A DNA stretch of 64,000 bases from Macrosoma leucophasiata (lineage: Eukaryota > Arthropoda > Insecta > Lepidoptera > Hedylidae): contig JAWQUS010000008.1 of the NCBI GenBank assembly GCA_036365455.1, forward strand, positions 23,419,501 to 23,483,500, given 5' to 3'. Within the stretch, counting starts at the first letter, position 1. Every line of letters begins with the position of its first letter. Under the pieces are notes generated by a model. The model worked only from the letters and a program-made list of their open reading frames with translations, searched no databases and had not been told where the DNA came from. The position numbers and the translations under genes are program-made. This document shows, piece after piece, positions 1 through 12,700 of this stretch.

Positions 1-49
1 AAAATGTTAGTGGCGCGCCGCCGCCGACTATATCGCACCCGGCTCGCAT

Positions 50-110
50 GTCTAGGGTCCGGGGTTCAAACTGGACCCCGTGCTGACGAGAGACATAATA
101 ATAATTAAAT
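50..110 (+). repeat. 3' end of a non-LTR element abutting unit A
   Basis: The stretch containing ggggttcaaactggacccc, followed by an ATA-rich tail, recurs almost exactly at about 54064-54113. It looks like the 3' terminus of a LINE-type element. From about 110 onward the sequence instead matches 34430-34494, the left flank of unit B, so the left edge of the duplicated unit or a later insertion lies here. The first 50 bases are GC-rich and I do not recognise them. Confidence 0.45.
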
Positions 111-184
111 TTAAAATATTAGAATAGGAAATTTTGAGCACCCGGAAAATCTAAGTAAGTACCTACTGGAATAATATTATTTAA

Positions 185-434
185 GATCTTTGTAAAACTT
201 AGTTGGCAAATAAAGAATTGAATTGAATAATTATATTCTTAGGGATATAACTATTTTACGGCTTTATCTATCATACTGCGACATAATATATTACTGTGTA
301 TCTTTATGCTGGTCCCTTACGGAGTAGCCAGAGAGTGTGGAGCGCCAAGTATTCCAGTTCTTGGCAAAATACGTTACATCAATAGCTTAGGATAAATAAT
401 TCAACTTACAAAAGTTTTATCATTATTTTGTTAC
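185..434 (+). promoter_or_regulatory. Conserved 5' flank of OR-A
   Basis: About 250 bases are conserved with the flank of OR-B (39210-39652) apart from one insertion there. They may hold the promoter, or an intron if a further upstream exon exists. Bases 308-355 resemble a dispersed repeat also seen at 16557-16660 and 17957-18045. The last 30 bases before the ATG are pyrimidine-rich and end in a good acceptor (ttttgcag, to 451). I cannot name a TATA box or start site. Confidence 0.35.
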
Positions 435-707
435 ATGTTCACATTTTGCAGGCAAGCAACATCACCGGAAAATTTGTTTTATATGAAGCTACTGAGATTC
501 GGTCTAAATATCATTAGTGCATGGCCTGACCGAGACCCCACTAAACGATATGGAATTTGTAGATATATCATCAATTATTATCTATTTATACAGTCGACTA
601 TGACCCTAATTTTAATTCTTGTATATATCTACAAGAATATTAGCACAATGTCATTTATGCGATCGGGACATACTATTTTAACAGCATTATTCAACACGTT
701 AAGCTTA
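435..707 (+). CDS. OR-A exon 1
   Basis: Encodes residues 1-91: the N-terminus, first membrane segment and much of the second. I placed the donor at gtaaga (708), which gives an 86-bp intron 1 with the acceptor tttcag at 788-793. The open frame runs on to 836, but that extension does not resemble a receptor, whereas the spliced join does. OR-B keeps the same junction. Confidence 0.78.
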
Positions 708-3700
708 GTAAGAATCTTTGATATTATTTTTGTAATTATTTGTAATAAGACACGCCCGAAAAGTTTTGTACTTAATAATTGCACGTGTTTCAGTCAAGAC
801 AGGGAATGGCCTTTTCAGAAAAATACCGTGAAGTGAGTAGAATGTTCTTGACGGAGCTTCATCTATTTTACTACAAGCAGGAGTCTGATTATAATATGAA
901 AGTAAGTTAGAATTCAAGTTTCTTCATCTCACGCGTACCCATTAGGTAAGGACCCCACTGCAGAATCATTTCGTTCATCCAAATATGCTGCAAACTTTAT
1001 TTTTACGCATACAGTAAAAGCTCTTTATTCGCGGGGTATACGTTCCGTAAATATGCCGCGAATACAGAAATCGTGAATATGGAATGGCAATTTGTATAGA
1101 ATTATAATGGATACGTCCCTAGGCGACGAACTAAAAAAAAGCAAACATAAAAAAACAGTTTAATTTAAGTTTTTGACTGAAGATTTTGTTAAGTTATGTA
1201 CATAATATCTTCAGGTTTAGGCAAGGGTCCAATTGTGGCAGCATTCAATATTTTATGTTTTGAGTAGGTAACAAGTTTGTTTTATCTAAATTTTCAGTTT
1301 GTTTACATACTTAAAAACACCGACCGCTGCGAAGGCGACTTTACCTCAAAAGAACCGTCGAACGAAACAAACAACGCCGTTAGCTTTTGAAAACACAATC
1401 TAGGCGTAGTTATAATAAAGTCTATTTTATTTATCTCTTGATGCGTTGACAACGTATACCGAATGCTTTTTATTTAGGGACATGTACCGAAGTACCGATT
1501 CAATCCGCGAATAAAGAAATCTTATGCCGCGAATATAGGACTTGAGTCGCATTTTTTCAATCCGCGAATAGTGAAAACGCTAATGAAGGAAGCGCGAATA
1601 AAGAGCTTCTACTGTATTTATAATCTAGAGAATAAAGGTAGGTATATCCTATCAAAATTTGCCCGCAAGAATAATTTTTATTTTTTGGCTTTTTTTTATT
1701 TTTTATTTTTAGTTTGGCAGCCTACCTGGATGAATGAAATGATTCTGCAGTGGGATCCTAACCTATGTGCAATATTTCACGTAATGGAATGTGTCAGATT
1801 ACGATATTTTTCTTTCAGGTATATATGCAAGTGCATACAATCTGTCATTTATTTGCATTATATTCGTTGATACAGTTTGCTATCGGAGCATCATTATTTA
1901 ATGTTGGTCCTATATACCAGAATTATGCTGCTGGGATGTACGGCCCAAATCATGCGGAAAATGCGACTTTTGAACATTCCGTTTATCTTTATATACCTGG
2001 GGTGTCGGAGTCATCAATGAAAGCATATATTCTAATTTTAATATACAATTTGTAAGTATTCGGTACCTATATTTGCATGTTTTGTATGTTATGGAAGTGG
2101 CAAACCAGCTTGCATTCACATTGATGTTAAGTGATGACTGCAGCCTATAGACACCCACAAAAAGGCCAAGGTCAAAATGCAGATGCGTTACCACTCCTGG
2201 GGCCTAAGGTGTTATGCCTCTGTGCCGGAAATTACAGAGCCCTACATTACCACCTGACCGGAACACGATACGCCCGCGAGCTCCGTCACTGAAGCTCTAC
2301 CACCAGTAGAATAATATATTTAATCTTCCACGGATACATTAATAATTAAGTTAACTTAGGTATACTAAAATCTCGCCAAACTGATAAAGCAGTTTGTTGA
2401 CAAGGTGTACAAAATTAAATACTCAGTTCTTTACTAAGTATATCAAAAATACCATGAATGTCACTATGTATATACACATATTGGTATTAGGTAACTTTTT
2501 CTCTCTAATAACCGTTGTCAATCTATATTTACAGATATTTGTCTCTTCAGTTAATTATAACCCGCTTCCTATTTAATATTACATATGTATGTAAAAGGCA
2601 GCAGCCTCGCAAGTCTGCTCGCTTTGGGTGGACGCGCATATTATACCTGGTCATAAACATAGTCTCTAACTTCAAATGCAGGCACTACTGAGAAAGAGTT
2701 CTTCTCAGTAGTGCCTGCATTTGGAACTCTGCTAAGTTACTGCTACCGAACAAAATCAGTGTTGGTCTTTTAGTTAAAATCCTTAGATCTAATACAAATA
2801 GGAATTTTAGTAGAATACCTTCCTGAGACCCAAGTTTGAAACAGTGAGTTCCAATTGTCTTTCGATGTACTAATATTAGAACAAAATCAACAACGCCCAT
2901 AGACCCAAGCATAAATTTAAGTGCAATATCAAAACGCGAATGAGTATTGGTTCGACATTTACAGGGTGCGTTTATGATAACTTAGGGATGCCGAAACGTC
3001 AATCAGAACTCGAAAATCTTTTGTTCTATTTTTAGTACATTGGGACATTAGTTCGTAAATAAGACAACTATTTTATCTTTATTTATTCATACAAATTGCA
3101 CAAATCAGTCTCAAAATTCTTGGGAAATTGTACGTATTGAATAAAAAACAAATAAATGACACTAATCAGTTTCAAAAATCTTAGAAAAAATACGCTTATT
3201 AATTAAATACAAAGATATTAATTGAACCTTGTAGGAACATAACTCAAAAAACATGCTGTGGAAAGCCTTTCTCAGTCCACCGATCACCTGCCTGAACAAT
3301 AGCAACTACAGCAGTTGGGTTCAATGGTATATTCTCGCCTATTCTACCTCCGCGAGCTCTGCTTGAGAAAATCCTTGCATTCCCGCGCTGTTGTGCTCGT
3401 TCCCGGCCCCTGCTCCGTCCTTGTCTGCGCTGAACTGGAGGGATTAGCCCTGCTATTCAATGCTTTCATCGGTCTTGGATCACCATCATCACTATTAGGT
3501 GATGAATCTGAGCTTTCGTGCATTCTTCAGGGTTGTATTCGCAGTTTTGATCACTGTCGTTTTCAAAAGGATATCCAATTCCTAAAGAAGTTGAAAGATG
3601 TCTTCATCTCTTAGACCTGAAAGACCGTAAATCTGTATGAACATAATGGTCTAACACTAAAACATAAAAATAAATGATTGAATCAGTAGGTTTTTCATTT

Positions 3701-6700
3701 TATCGTCACAAATGACAAAGAAAAATAGCAATATTATAATTCCATTACATACACAACAGTGATCGATGTGATAGTATTAGTACATAAAAATGTGACAGAA
3801 AAAAAAACGGTGTTACTAACTGCATACCGACAAAATAGTACATGTATTGATATATTAACTTATTATTTAACAAAATAACATATAATACGTACCTGGATAC
3901 CACAAGATTAATCAAATAAAATGAGATTTAACTTACCCCTTCTCGGCTGACGCGGTATGACGGCCGGTGATATAGACGAAATGGTCAAAAAATTACATTT
4001 CTCAATGTTTTTGCCAGTACTACCACATTAACAAATACCTGACCTGTAAAAATACCCTGGCGCGAATTTTAAGTCTTTAAATCAATTTAAAAATTTTGTA
4101 CTAATATTATCACATTGGAACTAACTCGCATCTTAATATCTTTCGAACCGGGTCTATGAAAGTTCATGATTTTGTTCTAAGAAAATCACGCGGGAGCCCA
4201 GGAGGATAAAGATAACGTGAACGTCCTTTGCAATGCATTTATGCATATTATTATTATACACACATGCACATACTCATCAAAAACTTAAAACTGAGAATAC
4301 TGTGACAGAATATATTATGACCCGCATACCACAACGGACCAGTCCTTACAATCAGCACCCGTTCACGAGTATGACGCATGTGGCAGCCACTGTGAGTTTC
4401 AGTTTGTTTTGACCAATACCGGACTATGTATCATTGCATACGTAGGCCTAAGAAGGCAGTGTGCAGCAGAGATAACGCTCTACGAAGTCGAATCTAGCTG
4501 ATTTTCTCTTTCGTAGACTCGATATTTCTGGCTAGGTACCAACTGTAGTACGAGGGTCACACTAAAAGTTCTTAAAAAATAAAAAACTGAGAAAACTAGC
4601 AAGTTATAAGTTTTATTATATCTCTTCAAAATAGTGTCCATTTACATCAATATATTGCTGCATTCGGTGGAACCACCGAGAAAAGCACTTTTCCCACTCG
4701 TCCTGTGGGGTCTCTCCGACGGCATTTTGAAATGCACCCACTACTTCTTCAGCGCCCATAAAACATTTTCCCGATGTTTTTTCCTTTATTTTCGGGAATA
4801 AATAAAAATCGCAAGGTGCGATGTCGGGGCTATACGGGGGATGAGTCAGTAATTCCACGTCTTACGTCGCCAAATAGTCGGTTGTTCGCCTGGCGGTGTG
4901 CGACGAGGCGTTGTCGTGGTGAAGGAGGATCCTGCTGCGAGGTAGTTTCTCCCGAACTTTTTCCAAGACAAGGGGCAAACAATTGGTAGTGTACCACTCT
5001 GCAGTAACTGATTTTTGATCTTCTTAAACAATTGTCGCGTTATGACTTCTCCTTCCAAAAAACGATGCCACCATCTGTTTTTTACGCTTCGACCTCTCTT
5101 CAATTTCGTTGGCAACTTCTGGGAAGGAAACACCCTTTGAGCAGACTGTCTTTTGGTTGCCGGATCATAACAGTAAATCCAGCTTTCGTCACCCGAAACT
5201 ATATCGAACACAGCATTTGAGTCACCTCCGTTAAATCTTTGTACTATATCACGGCACACCAATCAACACGACGGAGTTTTTTGAACCTCGATCAAAATAT
5301 CCACCGGGCACCAAGCTTCCTGACCGCTAAATGTTTAATGGAGGATTTTGTGCACTTAACTCATACCGATACCTAAGCTTGTCCAAATCTGCTGATAGGT
5401 ACTACTCTTTTATCAGTCTCTATCATATGCCGCACTACACCCATGTTATCTTCAGTCGTCGCCGTAGGAGGCCGTCCGTCACGCAGATCATCCGTGAGAT
5501 TAGTGCGTCCACGATTAAACTCATTAAACCATTATAAACAGTGGCACGAGACGGGGCTTCATCGTAAAAGGTCAAACTAAGTCTATCATAATCATCTCTT
5601 GTTGACTTAAAATGACATCAATAGTCATAAAAAATCATTGTACGAACATTTCCTCGCGTTAAATTCATGCTGACTTGACACAGACAATTTTCAATTTTCC
5701 GCCAAAGCGTAAAACAAATGACAAATTAATGAAATACATACTCAATAATTTTAGCATAGTACCATTTTTTTAATAAAAAAAATAAATTATATTATATTAT
5801 ATTGTTTACAAGTGGACTGTTGTAAAAACTTTCAGTGTCACCCTCGTAATATGAAATTACATTTTCAGCTATCTATCCTACATATGTATGTACCTCATCA
5901 TCATAGTGGATTTAGTATTGGCCATAATGGTGTTTCATCTTTGGGGACATTTAAAATTTTTTAATCATAATTTGGAAATATTTCCACTTCCCAATTCCGT
6001 TACAACGGCGAATAATGAGTCAACTGCCTATGTTTATACAAAGGAAGATATTAATGAAATTTCTATGAATTTGAAAAAGTGTATTGATGATCATAGATTT
6101 TTGAGAAGGTAAGCTATGCCAAGTTACGTATTTTTTTAGAACTCACCAAGAATGTTTATTGGTGAGAAAGCAGGTAGACGAATCAGCCCTATAGATGCTG
6201 GCGATATGCTGTTTATGTGATGAGACTGCCTCAGTAGTTGTGGCAGTAGGGGTTTTCTTTTTTACTACCTAACTTTTAAATTCATAATCTAAAATGCCAT
6301 AATGTTTTTGGCCCCTTTGGCTTTGGCTCGAATGATTTTTTTTTTGTTGAATGCTAATTAATATCAAATGTCATAACATGGAAAAATAATATGTCGTAAA
6401 GGCGATTGTCCACGGCACTATAGACAAAATTTCAGGTCTCAGAATGTTGGTGTCGCCATCATGTTACCTTTAATAAACTCTGTGATATATATATTTAAAT
6501 ATGCTTTAACAAAAAGACGGAACAAAAATATAATTTAGGGCAACCTCCTTTGTCCAAAGGAGATAATATATTATATATTGCAATATTTGCAATCAATACT
6601 ATTCAAAAGCCTTAAAACTTCGTATTGTTTTCCATTAAATTTTGTAAAACAATGTTTAAATACAACATTGAAAATACCTACCTATGATGTTTATGTCGTT

Positions 6701-9700
6701 TATTTATTTGTAAAAGTTTTTTTTTTCAAAATTGATAATTTTTTTTTTAAAACTACTTAATTACGTATGAGTAGGTATAAGAATGTAATACAAATGGGTC
6801 GAATAATAATAATTTAGTGTGTTTACTCTACAACATGTAACAGGATTGAATGTTTTTTTGGGGATACATGGGAAAATGCTTACAGAATGGCAGAAAAAGG
6901 CATGAACACTGTAATGAAATGGTTAGATAAGACCTTTTAAAATTAAATGTGACTAAAACTCAATACATTGCTTTTCATAAATCTAATGCCTCCAAATCAC
7001 CCGCGTCAAAAACGACTACCTTGCACAGTTGTAAAAAAAATAATGCAACATCCACCTGCAAATGCAATAATCTTACTCGCACAGACAGCTTAAAATATTT
7101 GGGTATCGTTCTAGATGAAAATCTTACATTTAAAAAGTACTTAGCATATTTAACAAGTAGAATCCGTAAAATGATTTATATAATGAAATGTCTACGACAC
7201 TCGGTCGATAAGAATACACTGATTCTTGTCTACAAAGCTATATGCCAATCTGCGCTCAGTTATTGCATTACGGTATGGGGCGTTGCTCCTAAGACCACCA
7301 TGATAGGTCTAGAAAGAGCGCAGAGAGCTATTTTAAAAGTAATGTTACGGAAGCCAATTAGACATAACACTGACGACCTATATAAGGAATGTAATGTTTT
7401 ACGAGTTCGACAATTATATATCTTGAGAGCTTGCTTGGCAACTCATACTATCACAATAACTTCTTCTCTTTATGAGCAACTCACTTCCCGCCGAGTGTTC
7501 AGAGTTCCAATTCCTTCGGTACGAACTACATTTGCAAAACGACCTGCCTTATTATTTACTTCCACAGGTCTATAATAAAGTATGCTCAAATATACCGACA
7601 CTGTTTAAACTACGTACAAAAAATGCCAAAAAAGTGATAGAATCATGGTTAAATTAAATTAATAAGATTAAAAAAAAAATCATGAGCATGAGTAATGAAG
7701 CTGGCGAAAACCTTAGAATACATCATGAATCGATATTGGAATGATCGATGGACGATCCAATGTGAGAGTGTGAATGAGAGTTTGAGTGTGAATGAGTGTT
7801 TGAGTGTAGTGTGCATGAGTGTTCGAGTGTGAATGAGTGATGATTGAGTGTGCTTGGGTGTATGTGTATGTATGTGTGTGTGTGTGTAGAAGTCTTTATA
7901 TGAATACTTAGATTCTGCATAATCTTGTCAACAAGATTATGCAGAATCAGAGAAATTGATAACATATTACTCATAAATAAGTATTCATATAAAGACTTCT
8001 ACACACACACATATACATACACATCATATATGTGTGTGTGTAGAAGTCTTTATATGAATACTTATTTATGAGTAATATGTTATCAATTTCTCTGATTCTG
8101 CATAATCTTGTTGACAAGATTATGCAGAATCTAAGTATTCATATAAAGACTTCTACACACACACACACATACATACACATACACCCAAGCACACTCAATC
8201 ATCACTCATTCACACTCGAACACTCATGCACACTACACTCAAACACTCATTCACACTCAAACTCTCATTCACACTCTCACATTGGATCGTCCATCGATCA
8301 TTCCAATATCGATTCATGATGTATTCTAAGGTTTTCGCCAGCTTCATTACTCATGCTCATGATTTTTTTTTTAATCTTATTAATTTAATTTAATTTTGAA
8401 TGTACTTAACTATTTTTTTTTCTCAAATTACCGAACCGTTGTCTTGTCTTGTTTTTATTTTAATAGAAATATGTATGGAAATATTTAAGGACCACTGCGA
8501 TACAAGCCTAGCTTAGTGCAGGGTCCATTGTAAATGTTTATGCTTATATAAGAACAATGTTTAATATAGAATAAATAAATAAATAAATAAAAAATGTACA
8601 ACCCGAAACTAGTTTGTTCAGAATCGACAACCGAATCGATTTTAGGCATTTTTGATATAGGTAAAATTTTGTCCCAAAATTAATTACAATTAAGGAAATT
8701 ATGGTCACCACTTTGGTAAACAGTCAATACAAACGAAAATGAGACAAACATCTATCAAAAATAAAATGGTAGTCTCAACAAGTTTATTAGAACTCGTTGA
8801 GACGTGCATTTTAATAATAATAATAATTTAAGAAATAAAATGGCGAAAATTTATCTTATTACTAGCAACTGTTAAATGGGGTACGCAGGTTACGCTACAT
8901 CACATTGCGACAGTGTATGTGTGTGAGTTGATTTGTGTTTTATGTGCGGTCGTAAGTAGAGGTAGGGTAAGTATGCATAGGGTGTGCATACTGTTCGTAC
9001 AAATTGAGGACAACTTGTTTCTTAAATAAAAAAATATTAAATACTTGAACATGTAATTTCAGTTCATGTATTATCACTATAACTCGATTTTCTAATCGAA
9101 GTGTTAAGGAATGTGCATTATTCCCGTAACATGTTGTATAAATTACATCGGTTTATTCCTGTTGTCCCCGTGCGCCGTGTCCCCGTTACGGGGACAACGA
9201 GAAAGGAATTTCTAGACTTCCCGCTGTCCCCGTGATGGGGATGCGGTGCACGGGGACAACGGTACTTTAATAAAATAATTAAAATTACTTCCCGATGTCC
9301 CCATATTCTGTCCCCGTGTTTAAAAATTAGGTAAAAAATATTGCTGGCTGTCTCCGTTTTTTCTTTTTTGTGGTATTATTAATTTTTTTTTTTACGCTTA
9401 CTCTCACAGCCCCACAGTAGGTATAAACCTGTGTCGTGGGTGCCTTGTACACATACAACACACACACAACCCAGACCCGAAACAAATATCTGTAGGCCAT
9501 ACAAATATTTGTCCCGGTGCGGGGATCGAACCCGCGACCCTTCGAATCAAACGATCATCTCACACCGCTGGACTAACCGGATCGTCAAAATTTGTATTAT
9601 AGGTTAGTAGAAATTGTTTTAAAACTTTTAGATGTTTCAAAGTTGGACTTTTTTGTACTTATGATGAAATAGGGAATTGCTGTTGCTGTCTATTGTGCTT

Positions 9701-12700
9701 AAAAAGAGGTAAGTAACTGCACAATCCTGAACTACTTTTATTACATGTCATTTATTTATATATTTATGTCTAAATGTATCGGACATTCAAAGTTTTCTAC
9801 TAGATAACTATGATAAACCTATAAGGCGCGGCGTCGCGCGCTCTTATAGGTATGTAGCTGCGAGCAAAAGAGCTGATAACATTTTTTTTCAGAGCTTTAA
9901 AATACGCTTACACTAACAGCTTTGATTGGCTCATGAAAAATCTCACTCTAAACCTGGGTTGCACCACGACTTTTGTTAAAGTTAAAATTATTGTAACATT
10001 TCACATCCGGCTCTAACTTAACAGATTTCTTTAAGTTAGAGAAGGATGTGAAATATTACATTAACTTTAACCTTAATGAATGTCGTGGTGCAACCCAGGC
10101 TAAAATTCGACTTTAGGTTACACTTATACAGTTACCTGTGAACTTCATATTGAGAGCTTCTAAATGCGTAAAAGGATATTTATTATCGTCATCGTCATCA
10201 GTAACAATCTGATTAAGGAAAAATGTATTTAATTTAAAATTAAAGTGAGAAATTTAAATGGACTGCTTCATTGATTATAATAATTTGTTGTCGTACCACA
10301 GTCTTTCAGTTACTTATTATAATTGTAGAATTTAAAGAAAAAATGACCAAAAATTACACTCGCACAGAGCTTCTCGCTTATTGCAGAAAATCAAAACATT
10401 ACTCTAATATATAAAAACGTAACTTCACGCCTGTAATCCCCGAAGGGATAGGCAGAGGTAAATGCATGCATTAAAGCATACATATATACATAGCCCTCGA
10501 ACCCAGGACCTCCAGCGTAGTAGTAGTGGCCTCGTCAGAGCAGAGAACACAGACACAGAACAGAGACTCTCTCTAATATACAACGTGTAACAGGATTGAA
10601 TGTAGAACCCGAGACAAGTCTGTTCAGAATTGATAACCGAATCGATTTTAGGCATTTTTGATACAGGTAACATTTTATCCCAAAATTAATTTCAATTAAG
10701 GAAATTATGGTCACCCATTTCGTGAACAGTCAATACAAACGAAAATGAGACTAACGTCTATCCAAAACAAAGTGCTAGTTTCAACAAGTTTATTAGAACT
10801 CGTTGAGACATGCTTATTTATTATAAATAATAATTTAAGAAATAAAAAATCATTAATATTTAAAAAAAAAATATTAATCTTATAACTAGCGAGTGTTAAA
10901 AAAGATTTGCAACATCACATTGCAACAGTGTTAGTGTGTGAGTAGGTTCATTTTTTTATACGCGGCCGTAGGTAGAGGTACGGCGAGAATGCATAAGGTG
11001 TGCATACTGTTCGTACAAATTGAGGACAACTTATTTCTTAAATAAAAAATATTAAATACTTAAACTTGTAATTTCAGTTCATATATTATGATTATAGCTC
11101 AATTTTCAATTTAGAGAGTGTGCATTATTCCCGTTACATGTTATATGATTGTATAATAATTAGTAATTCTATATTAACTTAATAATTTGGGCTGAATAAT
11201 GGATGCCGAAGCCGCACCGGTGCTGGAAGGTGCAAGTTTATGTAGAATATGAATGAAATTCGATGGATGGATCGGACCACACAAGCGCCGCAACACTTTA
11301 AAAAAAAAATATTTTGTGTATTTATTATTATTTTCAGTAAGTATTCGCTCTAGGTAGTTAAAAGAAAATAATGTAAAAGAGGAGCCTAATTAAATGAAAT
11401 ACATTAAAAAAATATATATATATATTTCTGTTAAATTAGGTTATTTTAAAGTTTTGAAACGAACATTTTTTGTTTTATCTCACTTTTCTAGACTGCATAG
11501 GCATTCCAAATGATTCCCTATTTTTTTTATAAGTACCTATTAAAAAGTCCCAACTTTGAAACAACAAGAACCTTGAAAACTTTATTATTCTATCGGATAC
11601 AAAGACGAATATAACATACATTTTGTTTGTTTGGTGAATGATGCCAATTCATAATAGGTACTACTGAAAAAATAAAAACGGGGACAGCGGGAAATAATTT
11701 TTACCAATTTTTCAACATGAAATAAACCATTACAGGTTATTACATCGTCCAGTTGAATGTGGATTTATGTAAAAAATATCTCTGAATAAAATTATGGTAT
11801 TTGACTAAATATATTTTCAGGTTTGCTGACTCGATGACAGGCGCATTTGGATTCATGCTGTTCGTTTATTATGCCTTTCATCAAATTAGTGGATGCATTG
11901 TACTTCTAGAATGTTCTCAGGTAATCAATATGATTCTCCTAGGTTAGACGAGTTCAAATTAGTCCTCACGAAAGACTTCAACCAATGACATACCTACGAG
12001 TACCTACCTTGAATATTTAATTGTTGTTTTCCCGATGTATAATATTTTTTTTATTAGTTATGCCACAATTAACTCTTCTAACCACAAGACGATTTTGGCC
12101 GGATGGACAGCATACATCTTCTCGTACAATTTACCGCAGTGTCTGAAAAAGAAGGTCTTTGACTAGTAGGTATGTGTTGTCAGTGATGACATACGGAACA
12201 GAAACGTGGTCGCTCATCATGGGCCTCATAGAAAGGCTCAAAGTCACGCAGAGAGCAAGAAGAGAGCACTGCTCGGAGTTTCTCTGCGAGATCAAAGAAA
12301 ATGAGGAGAAAGAGGACATCTCCATGAGAAGTAAAGTAACCGACATAGTGGCGGTAAGCTTAACATACCTAGAAGAATTGACGGCAGAAGAGTTCTCGAA
12401 TGGCGACCGCGAACCGGAAGACGAAGTGTATACAGGCCTGTCACGACGTGGACTGATGACCTGGTGAAGGTTGTGTGCAATTGCTGGATGAGGGCAGCCC
12501 AGGACTTGATTTGTAGTAAATTGTGAAAATTAGTGGTGGTCACGATCATGGTCGTGGTGGAGCTGCTCAAAAATGCATAACGTTAAGCCTTTCTAATTGT
12601 GCGGATCAAAGAGTATACAAGTACTATTTTACTTAATAACCAGTCTATGTCCGACTATACGAATTTTCATTTACCTATCCGAACTGACCTCGGTCCCAAT

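Larger units (their letters stand above)
6859..8592 (+). mobile_element. 5'-truncated LINE inserted in the 560-bp MITE
   Basis: It consists of a reverse-transcriptase tail, a 3' untranslated region rich in CACTCA/CACACA words, and a terminal (AATAAAT)n tail. A short direct repeat (aatgt) flanks it. The 3' untranslated region contains the 745-bp palindrome. The LINE at 35139-36840 is related, with the same C-terminal protein and a similar CA-rich 3' region. Confidence 0.7.
6829..9150. repeat. 560-bp MITE family, copy 1, split by a LINE
   Basis: The start (ctacaacatgtaacaggattgaatg, 6829 on) and the continuation from about 8594 (tgtacaacccgaaactag) match the uninterrupted copy at 10580-11150. 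A third copy is split around 53041-53160 and 56865-57391. Ends resemble inverted repeats (acaacatgtaac and gtaacatgttgt). The whole block from about 6826 to 11738 is absent from OR-B. Confidence 0.6.

Noticed and set aside
1..434. An additional upstream first exon of OR-A within the window
   Set aside because: I found no ATG followed by a donor in the required phase that is also conserved in unit B. If such an exon exists it lies outside the window or is not recognisable.
3315..3614. 99-codon frame in OR-A intron 3 as a gene
   Set aside because: No domain, no conservation in unit B, and it sits in an A-specific insertion with inverted ends.
7723..8319. Two identical 83-codon His/Ser/Thr-rich frames on opposite strands
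   Set aside because: They are mirror images produced by the palindrome in a LINE 3' region. Their low complexity comes from CACTCA repeats, so they are not genes.
9510..9586. Functional tRNA gene
   Set aside because: Pol III boxes are present, but the cloverleaf is degraded and the sequence continues into a SINE body with an A-tail.
12159..12467. 102-codon frame as a host gene
   Set aside because: It matches the decayed C-terminus of an RTE reverse transcriptase shared by both duplicated units.
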